64,000 nt of DNA from the NCBI RefSeq assembly GCF_023159225.1, contig NC_063170.1, positions 62,780,208-62,844,207 on the forward strand. Direction: 5' to 3'. How positions within the stretch are numbered: the first letter of the stretch is position 1; each line of letters opens with the position of its first letter. A program made the position numbers and the translations under genes. This DNA comes from Perognathus longimembris pacificus. Its lineage: Eukaryota; Chordata; Mammalia; Rodentia; Heteromyidae. A model generated the notes under the pieces. It saw only the letters and a list, made by a program, of their open reading frames with translations, had not been told where the DNA came from and searched no databases. Of the stretch, positions 13,389-23,550 are shown in pieces.

Positions 13389-14574
13389 ACTTATTTAATT
13401 TTTTATAAAAATCATTTTACATCCAAAACGAGTAAAAGAAAGAAGGGTTTTTTAAACTGGGATTTTAAATGGGATTGACACTAGAAGTTCTTGAAATTGG
13501 TTTCTAGCTTCCTACTTAGATATTACCATTCCAAATTTATGTCCAATATCGAGATTTAGCTATTGCTTCTTTTATTGGTTTTGACAATAGCATTGTGCTT
13601 TATTAGGTTATGTCATGTTATGTTACTGAGTTATACTAGGAAACACAATCATATCATGAACATTGGAACTGAGTGCGCAGCATCCAGAAAATGATAGCTG
13701 GAAATGAAACTGGTCTAAGCAGAGATATTTGTGTATGCCACTTAATAAAAGCCTGGGAAAATTAATAATAGAACTAAAACCTTCTTATTCAAAACCACCC
13801 AAAGGTATAGAAAATACCAACTGGAACAACGTTCCAGATGAAATGATCCTCTTTAAAAAGTGAAGTATGGAGAGATAAGAATTTAGAAATGCCTCATTAT
13901 ATTCTCTTGAGATTCTTAAAGCACTTTACAAAGTTGCCTGTATCATATCTCAGACTTCTGTGGGTGAAATGCATTGGCAGAGAATTTTTCTTGGTGTCTT
14001 TTATTTTTGCTGGGCAAGGTATCTGCATTTTCTTGCCCAGTAAAAATGTTTTTGCCTTAGGCCAAAACAAAGCTTGTACCTGCAGCCTGGGAGCTGCTTG
14101 GTAAAGGTGAACAGGGCTTAAATCCTGTTTGCAGTCCAAGTTTCAACAGGGAAACTTTTTCAGAAGGATTCTCAAAGGGGGGAAGGGGCTGTAGTATTTG
14201 ATTGTTGGGAAGCAAGGAGTGGGAGAAAATAAATTTTACAGTTGGAAAATCAAATCAAATGTCCTCAAAATGACCAATCATTGAAATTGCTTTTAAGTGG
14301 TGGAGAAAACCTGAGCAATGTCTCCAGGATAGAGGGGATTACAGAATTGGGGGAGGGTTTAAGTTCTAGAAGGGTGTAATCTAGTCTCAGGGTTAAGCAG
14401 AACACTTCAGAACATTCGTGTTCGGAATTGAACTTTATTTCCTGTACTTGTGACCTGTGTGAACTAGTGCAAATCACTTAATGTTTGAGTGATGACAGGA
14501 GCCAGCATAGCCAAGCTTCTTTCTAGAGGAAACATGGAGGAGTGGTATTTCCCTATGCTCCTTAAAGAGAACAG

Positions 14575-14706
14575 TTGGAGGGAGAGTAGGAAGGAGGGAG
14601 GGAGAGCGGGGAGGACTGAGGGAGTGGGGGAAGAGTGGAGGGAAGGAAGGAAGACAAAAAAAGGAAGAAAGAAAGAAGGAAAGAAAGAGAAAGAAAGAGA
14701 GAGACA
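14575..14706. repeat. Long polypurine tract (GGGA/GGAA/GAAA)
   Basis: Almost only A and G on the + strand over about 130 bases, with irregular GGGA, GGAA and GAAA units. Confidence 0.93.
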
Positions 14707-15464
14707 CTGAGAAAGAAAGGAGTGACAGTGTATGAACAACAGAGCAGAGTAGCAAGAGGGTTTTGGTTTCATTTTTAGGAACCACATAGATACATATTTA
14801 ATATGAGGTGTTGACTTACACAGAATCAGTATGATTGACAAGGGAACAGGAGTGTTTTATACTTCTGTGGAATGTGTGGGCATCTCTGTAGGGACTGAGG
14901 TCCAGGTTTGCTTTGGCATGAGGATGGAGATAAATCACAACACAAACACAAGAGGGAAGCACAAAGATGCAGAGGAGTCAGGCCTTCAGAAACATTAGAA
15001 ATGTTTCTAATACCCGAAACTATGGAGAATCCTTTCCTCTCCCCAAGAGATCCCCACAACCATTCAGGGACACATTGGCCTTTCAGCTTTTTTGCTTGGA
15101 CATGGAATGGCAGCTTATAACAATTTAACTAACAGCCAGAGAGTAGATCAATATATATTTTTAGTGTGAGCTCTAAAGAAGACATCACAATCTTGTCCTG
15201 GCATGTCCTAAATATCACTATGGAATCCTCCCTGAGCCTCAGTTTCTCCTTTCACCACAGACACCAGCGTTAAAGTGTGAGTGTGAGCAGTTGGTGACAA
15301 TCTTTATCTGGCTAAATATAGCTATTCTGTATACATTACATACCATATAGCTATTCTCTCTATATATAATATAAAGGCAAAACAAGAAATAAGGCAGAAA
15401 TAAGGCTTATACCATTCAAGAATCCCATGCATAAGAAATGTTGAAAGACACGGTAATTGCTGCT

Positions 15465-15528
<64 letters not shown>
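15465..15528. repeat. (TG)n microsatellite
   Basis: About 31 TG units with one TTTG break, directly joined to the tail of the antisense SINE at 15529. Confidence 0.96.
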
Positions 15529-15757
15529 GGTTGTTGAGGCTTAAACTCAGAGACTTGGCTATGCCCCAGAGCTGTTTTTGTTCAAGGCTAGTGCTCTACC
15601 ACTTTGAACCACAGCCCCCCCCCCCCCCCATAAACACACTTCTGGTTTTCTGGAGGTTAATTAGAGATAAGGGTCTTATGGCCTTCCCTGCCCAGCCTAG
15701 CTTTTAATTGTGATACTCAGATCTCATCATCCTGGGTAGGTAGGATTGCAGGTATAT
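15529..15757 (-). mobile_element. B1-like head/Geo-tail SINE, antisense, with C-run
   Basis: In + direction: ttgaggcttaaactcagaga, ttgttcaaggctagtgctct, a run of 15 C (15615-15629), cttctggttttctggaggtt, aattagagataagggtctta, then a degraded head. A long TG repeat (15465-15528) abuts the tail. Confidence 0.85.
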
Positions 15758-15759
15758 CA

Positions 15760-16060
15760 TTCATTTTTTATTGTTGTTATTAAGGTGTTGTATGGAGGGA
15801 CTACCATTCTATAAGTCAGGTAATGAGTACAATTCTTTTAGAACAATCTTACCCCTTCCTTAACTTTCTCCAAGTTTTTCCTTCCAGTGTCTACCTACAA
15901 GTCGCTTACTTCAGGTTTTACATAGTGTATGTTGAATACCATGTTTATACTTGTTCTATTCATTCTTCCCTCCATTTCTGGGCTTCTTTTTTGCCTCTTG
16001 CTAAAAGGACATTTAAAAAAAACAAAGCAAAAATAAACAACAATAAAAGTATTCTCCATT
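15760..16060 (-). mobile_element. Interspersed repeat, probably L1 3' end, antisense
   Basis: Contains ttattaaggtgttgtatgga, gggactaccattctataagt, caggtaatgagtac and accccttcc. Similar text occurs near 36890-37010, directly before L1-like sequence, and at 60200-60410. This suggests a shared L1 3'-UTR. Borders and class are inferred. Confidence 0.45.
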
Positions 16061-16540
16061 TCCTAGAATTCATTTTGATAAATAATATTTTAGACGTTCA
16101 GAGGAGTTATGCCTTTGGGTTCCTCTCCTAAGAGTATCCTACTTTAGTCTGATTATGTGTGAATATCGAGTCCTGTCTAAGTTATATCCAATTGAATTTT
16201 AGATCTAACTTCTACAGATGAGAAAAAAAAACAACAACAACAACAAACACGGACCATCTGTTGCTCTGATATTGCTCTTTTTTTTTTTTTTAACAACTCA
16301 GGTATCCTTAGTTCTGATTCCAGTATTCATCTATTCTTGGAGAATATTTTCCTTTCTCTTCTCAAATTTTCAAATGTTGTTCTCATCATCTTAGCTGGTG
16401 GACGACGGGTACACAGAATCTTCCTCTAGGCTATAAGACTTGGCACAACACTTGGTCCCCTTCTATGTCAGGTGCTGGCACTATTAGATACAGCGTCTGA
16501 ATGTAATCCTCAGGACTCGGCAGGGAAGGCACAATTTTCT

Positions 16541-16640
16541 TGCTTTAATTAAGCTGAGATGCATTCTTCCATGTGACAGATGCAAAGATGTATTCTCCTT
16601 ACAATTAGATATTGCAACGCTTTGCATTGCTTGAACTTAA
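16541..16640. promoter_or_regulatory. Candidate conserved noncoding element
   Basis: Non-repetitive stretch with clustered transcription-factor-like words: TTAATTAA (16545-16552), TGACAG joined to CAGATG (about 16574-16581), and acaattag near 16601. This is suggestive of an intronic neural enhancer. It is inferred from motifs alone, and such words are common in AT-rich DNA. Confidence 0.2.
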
Positions 16641-17081
16641 TTTTAAGTACATTTTGGTGGTCTCGTCCCTCTTCTCTACCTTGGTTGCTCCAGGAGAGAG
16701 CATATGGCCCAGTAATTCTTTAAAGCTCATTTTATGGGCCATTCTCAGGCACGTCCTGCTGGCCTTTGGAACTAAGCCTTGTTTGTGACTGCATTTTTGC
16801 TTATGCTCCTGCCAAATGCTTCCTCCAAAACCAGCAATAAAACCCCAGGACCTGATAAGCTATGGTCATCAGAAGGGCTTAATGAGAGCAGCCTCAAGAA
16901 TGGGGGTCATTAATAGCAACCAGCTCTGCAGGACTTATACCTTGAGCACAAGGGCAGCTTAGGCAGGTCACCTTTGTGCTTTATGGGAAAATCTCCAAAT
17001 ATTGTAGAACTTGAGAGCATCCCAGAGAACAATGTCAAACTAAGCTATTTTCTCCAAAGCAAAAATAGGTAGGCTAAAAAA

Positions 17082-17200
17082 CAGAAGAAGGAGAAGAAGG
17101 AGGAGGAGGAGGAGGAGGAGGAGGAGGAGGAGGAGGGGGAGGAGGAGGGGGAGGAGGAGGGGGAGGAGGAGGGGGAGGAGGAGGAAAAGAAGAAGAAAAA
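17082..17200. repeat. (GGA)n polypurine repeat
   Basis: GAAG and GGA units, with later GGGGGA variants, all purine for about 115 bases on the CNTN6 sense strand. Confidence 0.95.
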
Positions 17201-18069
17201 TACAGGGAGGTAGCTATCCCTGTCTTCTTGTAGAGAGAACTCAATCTAAGTTTTAAAAAATCTTACATCATAAAGAAATTACTTGTTAGATGTTTATTTG
17301 ACTAGCTACTTCAGTAGACCTTGCCTCTAAAACCTACCTGAATTAAATCATTGAGCATAAAGTCATTTGAATTACACATTGGATGTATAAAAATCAATCT
17401 TGTTCAAAGCATATCAGGTGACAGGGAATCTAGTTTGAATAAGATGAAATTTTATCTTGTCTGTGATCTAAGGTGTCATTAACAGTTGTAAAATGTGAGC
17501 TATTAATTAAAACCTTTGAACTAGTAACATTTTGAAATAATTGTGTTGTGTTTTGATAGCTAATAGGACTTGTATGTCTTTCCAGAGAAACTAATTTTCT
17601 TTCATGACAACTAATAGAAACCCTATTGTGATTCTAAAAGGCCCAGAGAGGAATAGTAATGTCACGAATGGGAGCTATGTAACTGGCAGTGAACACTGAA
17701 TGTAATAAAGCTGCTATGGTCTTACCAACACTGTGTTGTAATGATTTCTGATTAACACCAAAAACAGGATGAATATCACTAGATGAGTACAACCATAGTT
17801 GTGTGACATGGAGAAGATTCAGTGCAGAGCTTGTTAATTTCATAGGATCATTCAGCTTCTTAAGACTCCTTCCTGGCCTTGTTTGTTTCTTTGACCACTA
17901 AAATATGATGACAACCTAGTGGGATTTTTTTTAAAGAATAAAAGTAAAGGGAAAATAGCTTCAGTATGATCACATTTTATAATAACCTTGAGAAACAGAA
18001 ACCATGAGTCAATAGATTGCTATTAAAATAATTTAGTAGGCTGATTTTATTTTTAATTAAGATATAATG

Positions 18070-18275
18070 GTTTTCTTGCTGGTAGCAGAGAGATTGAAAC
18101 TGAAGCTTTGAGTGTGCTTGGCTTGTTTGCTCACAGCTGATGCTCTACTGCTTAAGCCCAGCTTTGGGATAGTTAACTGGACGTGGTACCTCATAGACTT
18201 TTCTGCCCAGGCTAATTTGGGACCCCTGTCTCCCTGTTCTCACATGCCTGAGTGGCCAAAATTCCAAGCCTGAAC
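18070..18275 (-). mobile_element. Degraded B1-like head/Geo-tail SINE, antisense
   Basis: Weak but ordered matches: gctgatgctctactgcttaa, gccca, gggatagttaactgg, ctgcccaggctaatttggga and cacatgcctgagtggc, in the layout of antisense Geo-type copies. Strongly diverged. Confidence 0.6.
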
Positions 18276-18692
18276 ACAGCAAGTCAGTGCCCAGCAAGTC
18301 AGTTAAAGTGGTGCACATTGAAATGACAAAGAACTCACAGTCATGAATATAATATTATTTGTTAATCTTGTTTTGTTTGCTTTATCTTCACAGTACCTCA
18401 TACATAGTAGGTAAATTTTTATTATTGAAATACATTCCTTACCTTCAAGATATATATTGATGGCAGAAAATAGATGTACACTGATTTCATTTTTCCATAA
18501 CCAAAGAGGAAAAAGGTCATCAGTGCTTGGTAGAAAGATAAGGCAGGCATACCAGAACATAAATAATTATCATAAAGCTAATGACTATTTCTGAAGAACA
18601 GATGGGAAAAGGCAAAGTGGTATAGATAGGATTAAACAGTGTCCAATGTGATAACATTCATATTATTCAGTCAAGAGTTTTTAAATTGCCAG

Positions 18693-18870
18693 CTGGGCTT
18701 GGTAGCACATGTCTATAATACCAGTTACTTGAAAGATGACAAAAGAAGGTGATGTTCCAGGGCCCGACCAGACTAAGGTAGTGAATGATTTTATTGCAAA
18801 AATATTGGGGACATGGATCAATTGGTAGAACGCTTGTGTAGCAAGTATGAGGCCCTGAATATAATCTTCA
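18693..18870 (+). mobile_element. Old B1-like plus ID-like composite SINE
   Basis: The head reads gctgggcttggtagcacatg, tctataataccagttact. The second unit reads ggacatggatcaattggtag, aacgcttgtgtagcaagtat, gaggccctg, an ID-like tRNA unit without the Geo insertion. A (GGAA)n repeat follows the tail. Confidence 0.65.
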
Positions 18871-18931
18871 GAAGGAAGGAAGGAAGGAAGGAAGGAAGGA
18901 AGGAAGGAAGGAAGGAAGGAAGGAAGGAAGA
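18868..18931. repeat. (GGAA)n microsatellite
   Basis: About 15 GGAA units right after the tail of the + strand SINE at 18693. Confidence 0.95.
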
Positions 18932-19661
18932 GATTCTATAGATTAAGAAATTGAAGGTCAAACAAATTAAACAGTTTACCTCTTTATAGAGACTGAATAA
19001 CTTTCCCAGGAATGTTGACAGATTTATACCTCAGATGTGTAGCTTATCAAGATCTTTAGGAAACTCTTCTCTGCCTCTGAATTTCTAGGATTCTTTGATG
19101 TAGGCACTAACAACATTCCAAATAAGATAATAAAGCAGCCTGTGAAGGAATAGATCAAGAGAAAATAGAAAACATATTTCTTGTCTCAGTGATTCTGTCA
19201 CATGTTGGACTTTCCCTCACCCCATTACACCCCAAACTCTTACGGATCCCATCCTCCCGTCTAAATGGTAACCATTCATCTAAAGTGTGAGAGGACTCCA
19301 CCATACCAACTACATACCTCTTTCAAATCACATTTTCCCTGAGCAGGGAAAGTAAATATGTGCTGAGCTTAAGGAATTTCCTAGTTGGACTGCAGACTGG
19401 GAGAATAAAAGTAAACACTGCTGTGAACAAATGCATTTTTCACATATTTGGTTTAATGATGTTCCCAAGAAAGGCAAGAAAGAAAAGTAAGATTTTGAAA
19501 ATAAATAATGAGGGCAGATAAATGGATCATCAACTAAGTCCTCTCATCAATGCAAGAGTGAGTATCTCTCACCTTTCCTGATAAAAAGAAGTTAGAAATG
19601 CTTTAAAATCTTTCTCCTTCGATGTAACTAATCCTAAATTGGTTTTCCTTTGCTTTCCAAG

Positions 19662-19757
19662 ATATTGAAGATTTTGAAACCAAAACAAGAAGCACAGTAT
19701 CTGTGAGAGAAGGTCAAGGCGTGGTACTATTCTGTGGCCCACCACCGCATTTTGGAG
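19662..19757 (+). CDS. CNTN6: CNTN6 exon a: first half of Ig domain 2
   Basis: This 96-bp internal exon encodes the start of the second Ig-like domain of contactin-6, a GPI-linked adhesion protein on neurons. It opens with two bases of a split Tyr codon and then reads [19 protein letters not shown], followed by [12 protein letters not shown], and ends on the first base of an Asp codon. The Cys of LFCGPPP is the B-strand half of the Ig2 disulfide. The acceptor is ttgctttccaag (AG at 19660-19661) and the donor is gtatat at 19758, a weaker donor than the others here. Both borders are phase 1, so skipping it keeps the frame. The residues match my memory of mammalian contactin-6 closely. CNTN3, CNTN4 and CNTN5 are related alternatives but fit the whole exon set less well. 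Confidence 0.93.
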
Positions 19758-21104
19758 GTATATGGGGTGTTTGTGTGGGGGATGAGCGGGGGGGAGGGGT
19801 AATTGTGGAGTTGGAGGTAGTTTGGATCTTCAATATTCCCCAAAGGTGGATGAGTTGAGTGGCTAGTATTCAAGGTGGTGCTGAATTTCTTTCTTCAGGG
19901 TCACCTTATTTCCTTGTTGACATCTCAGATTAAAAACAAAAATAAAAACCGAAATCATCTTTTTCCTCCCCCACTTCCTTAATGTTTCACCAAGCCAATG
20001 TTTTGCAGTTTCTTTTGTTTCTTCCATGAAGTCCCCAGAGTGGTTTGGAGTCATGTCCTTGCAGATGGATACATGTGATAGAGACAATATAATATTTATC
20101 TTACTTATTTGGCAAGGTAGGGGTGGTAGATGTGGCCTTCAGCTCAATGGGGAGCCATAGGGATTTTTACTTAGCTACAGGGTGAGAATATTTTCTCTTT
20201 ATTTTTCTAATTTTATTTTATGAGAGCCTTGGTCTCTCATAAAACAGAATCTGTACAATCCACTCGCAATGGGGATCGAACTAGAATTTTATTCAGGATG
20301 TTCGAAGGCAAAGCCACAGGATGGTTGGAAAAAAGATACAATCAGTAGATTTTCTGGTATTCGTGCATAAGGAGAGCACACGTGAAATTTCATTTGCAAT
20401 TTCCAGGGTGCAGAAATGATATCTGTTTAAAATAATTTAAGTCACCTTGAAATACTAGTTGCATGATAGTCAAAGTATTCTCTTTCCATTAATGGTTTAA
20501 AAAAATAAGACTCAATCCATGGCTCATGGAAATGTAAAGTTTAAATTTGTTTAGTTTCCTTTTCCTCGGCTCAAGTGTTTAGGTTGATAGAAAAATTAAA
20601 CTTATGCCAATAGTTTGGATTCTGTGTGTCATATGAGCCTAGTGTTTTCCTTCCCATCGGTAAAGATGTTGAGAATTCAACCAATTTCCGAAATCACAAA
20701 AATAAGCTCAAAATTATGTTATAGGATAAAAAGGGAAATTATACCAAAAGAAAGTACCGATTTCCTAATATCTACTTCCTGCCCATTTTTATGTACTATT
20801 TATGGATTTTCTGGAAATGATATTATTTTATTGGACAGGTCAAATTGGTAATAACTGTATGACTTTGGTACTTTTCGAGTAGGGAAGGCAGACTAAGTAA
20901 CTGGAACTTGGAATGCTAGCCATTTGGATAGAGGCATTGAAGAAAGTGTAGGTTTGGGGCTTGAAAATTAGATATTTATTTTATAATATCTTAACTCTCA
21001 GATGCCAACTAGGTAAAAAGTAATTGAGTATTTTGAGTAGGTAAATGGATTACATACCAAGGGAGAAGATTTAGGCCTATTTAGTGTGCTATAATTTGAT
21101 AAGA

Positions 21105-21260
21105 CAGTGAGTACCTGCTATGTGTTGAATGCTCAGCTCAGCATTTTGTATATCTTAACTCGTTTACCCTTTTCAGGGAAAAGAAATTACAGTCTTACAA
21201 ACCATGTAATCATGTTAAAAATGTTAGTGTTAACTTGGTCAAGATCATGTGTTTGGAATT
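21105..21260. mobile_element. MIR/L2-like ancient repeat
   Basis: Contains gagtacctgctatgtgttga, tatatcttaactcgtttacc and taacttggtcaagatcatgt, in the order of MIR-family repeats. Approximate borders. Confidence 0.5.
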
Positions 21261-22832
21261 CACAGGACCTTATTTGAATTATCACTGTATTTATTCTGCT
21301 CTATTTTGGTCTGGTGTAATCTAGCCCTGGCTGTCACTTCCTGAGTGGTAAAGTATACAAAGCCATGCCAGGATTTTCTTCTCTTCTGAGGAATATATAC
21401 AGAGAAGGAGATTGATTTCATAAAATGAATGTAGAGTATTGCGTTCAAGAAGTTTTATGGAATTTCTCAGTCTTCATTGCTAAAAATCTCAGACTTCCAT
21501 TTTGTACGTTTCATACCCTATATCTTTCTCTATCCACTTTCAAACTCCATTCATTTTGGAGAGATTGTTTTCTTTGTTTTTGAATCCATCACACAGAGCA
21601 TACATATTATACAATCTGTTACTATTACAGAATTCAGGATTTGTCAGCATTGACAAAATGAAAAATTTAGAAACAATTCATAGGTTGGAAGGCCATGTTT
21701 TGCTCTGTTATGATGCTGGGCACCATCCTTGGCTTTTAATATGCTAGATGCCCTTTGGTCCCTCTCCTATTGTCATGGGAATGAAAAATGCTTCCAGGTA
21801 TTGGCAACTAGCCCCTGGTGGATTGCTATCTTCCTCCAGGATTGGATATCCCATCTCTTAACAACCATAGCATTCATCTCATCCAGAGATGATGGAAATG
21901 GGGACTATTGAAGGAAGTCTGGACAAATTCAGAAGGGATCTAATAAAATTCATGTTGTCCAGAAGCAATTGTGGAACAAATAGGATCTCAAATAGGAGTA
22001 GATGTAAGGCACCTTTCTGTGCTGTGCTATAAACTTGCTCAGCACAATCAATGATTTCAACCCAGAAAAGAATTACTGTTGTTGAATGGAGTCTTTGCCA
22101 CCAGGCCAGCATAACCATGATTTACCATCCACAGGCTAGTCAGTTTGAACCCTAAAGCACTATACAAGGTTTCCAGTAAAGTCTACTCCTGGAATATTCC
22201 AAAGGGAGAATTTATCCACTAAATCTGGGCAGTATACTTCAGATTCTTTATCTTTCTCATTTATTTTTCTACCTCAAGACACATGTAACAGATCTTGAAT
22301 TCTGGTCTACAGGTCTACAGAAGATTTTTTTTTAGTGCTAATGTGTATCATTCTTGGACTCTTTGCAATGAAGTGATTCCCGTTAAAAAAAGTTAAATCC
22401 CCTACAATGGAAATAATGGCCTAGAACCCGGTGTTTGTATTTGAAATTTCATAGTACAAGATATAGGGCTGTAAAATATGTCAAAACATAATCATGCTCT
22501 GGGGAAAATAGGATTTGTTTTATGCTCGAGAGAGTATCGGATAGTCTTCAAATGCTTACTGTAGAGCTGCCATTTCTAATAATAATAAAATTGTAGAGGA
22601 TGGTGTCAATGAGAAGCTACACAAAAGCTGCAAGAAGGACCAATTACCATTCAGCTCTAATGTTATTGCTGAATCATCATGGGGAAAACTGTATCACAAC
22701 CATTAATAACAGATAAATGTCATAGAGAGTGGAAAGAATATTTAAAAATGCAATGGTTTCAATGTAAGTGGCTCATGAATTATACATTTAATTAAGAAAA
22801 GCCAAATGGGAAGGTTTTAAAACTTTCAATTT

Positions 22833-22835
<3 letters not shown>

Positions 22836-22879
<44 letters not shown>
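22836..22879. repeat. (TA)n microsatellite
   Basis: About 22 perfect TA units. Confidence 0.96.
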
Positions 22880-22881
<2 letters not shown>

Positions 22882-23317
22882 CTTTCCCCATTAAAAAATA
22901 TACAAATGAAGCCCAGAAATGATTAGTGATGTTAAAACAAGAAACAGATAAAAGTTCCTACTACCAGCTTCCATTGTGGAAGACTAGTGTAAGTGGAGCA
23001 AACACCAGGGCAGGTGTGCTAGGATAATGAGAGGAGCTTTGCGTCTTTATTGGTTTACAGAAGGGTCGAGAAGCATGGCTGGGCTGTGGTCCCAACACTT
23101 TTTATTCTTCCTCTCTGCCCCTTTTGTTGTAAAATAATGTTAGAACCACATGCATCTCAGATCCCTTCCATCCCAGAGTCTATAAATACATGATGAGAGC
23201 AGCATCCTCTCCTCTAGGCTCTACTGCTCCATCCCAAGGAAGGTCCAATCCAAGCCCAAGGTATTTCCTTTCCTTGGTGACTGTGAAGAGGTGGCTAAGT
23301 TGTACCGTCTATATCCG

Positions 23318-23550
23318 TCACTTTCAAAGTGAGATTCCCCATCTGAGTCTATCAGTATTACCTGGAAACCTGTTACTGGTGCATAGTCTCCAGCTGCTCT
23401 GCAGAGTTGGTGAGCCAGCTACCCTGAGCAGGGAACCCAGGGTTTGCATTTTAACAAATCCGCTAGGTAAATTGATTCAGGTGCACATTGACATGTTAGA
23501 TCCGCAGATTTCAGGAGAAACATTTTGGAGTTGGAGACAGGAGTCAGGTA
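23318..23550 (+). mobile_element. MER5A-like hAT transposon remnant
   Basis: Contains ctttcaaagtgagattcccc, tatcagtattacctggaaac, ctgttactggtgcat, cagggtttgcattttaacaa and ggtaaattgattcaggtgca. In order these match the MER5A consensus as I recall it, a short nonautonomous hAT-Charlie element. A 125-codon open frame across it (23190-23567) is incidental. Confidence 0.75.

Larger units (their letters stand above)
1..19661 (+). other. CNTN6: CNTN6 intron upstream of exon a (5' end outside window)
   Basis: No coding exon was found here. The preceding CNTN6 exon, encoding the end of Ig1, would be expected to carry a Y-x-C motif and the first base of the Tyr codon completed in exon a; no such stretch was seen. 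The intron ends in a good acceptor (pyrimidine-rich tract then AG at 19660-19661). It contains an old antisense L1 (about 2540-3780), an L1 3'-UTR-like piece (9750-10020), an L1-end-like repeat (15760-16060), SINEs on both strands, and long low-complexity tracts at 12.7-17.2 kb. About 1-1690 and 5820-7400 show only unassigned AT-rich sequence. Confidence 0.75.

Noticed and set aside
13248..13478. 76-codon open frame
   Set aside because: It is the antisense reading of the IDL-Geo SINE.
14464..14841. Open frames of 103-125 codons on the minus strand
   Set aside because: They are mostly the complement of the polypurine tract and show no domain.
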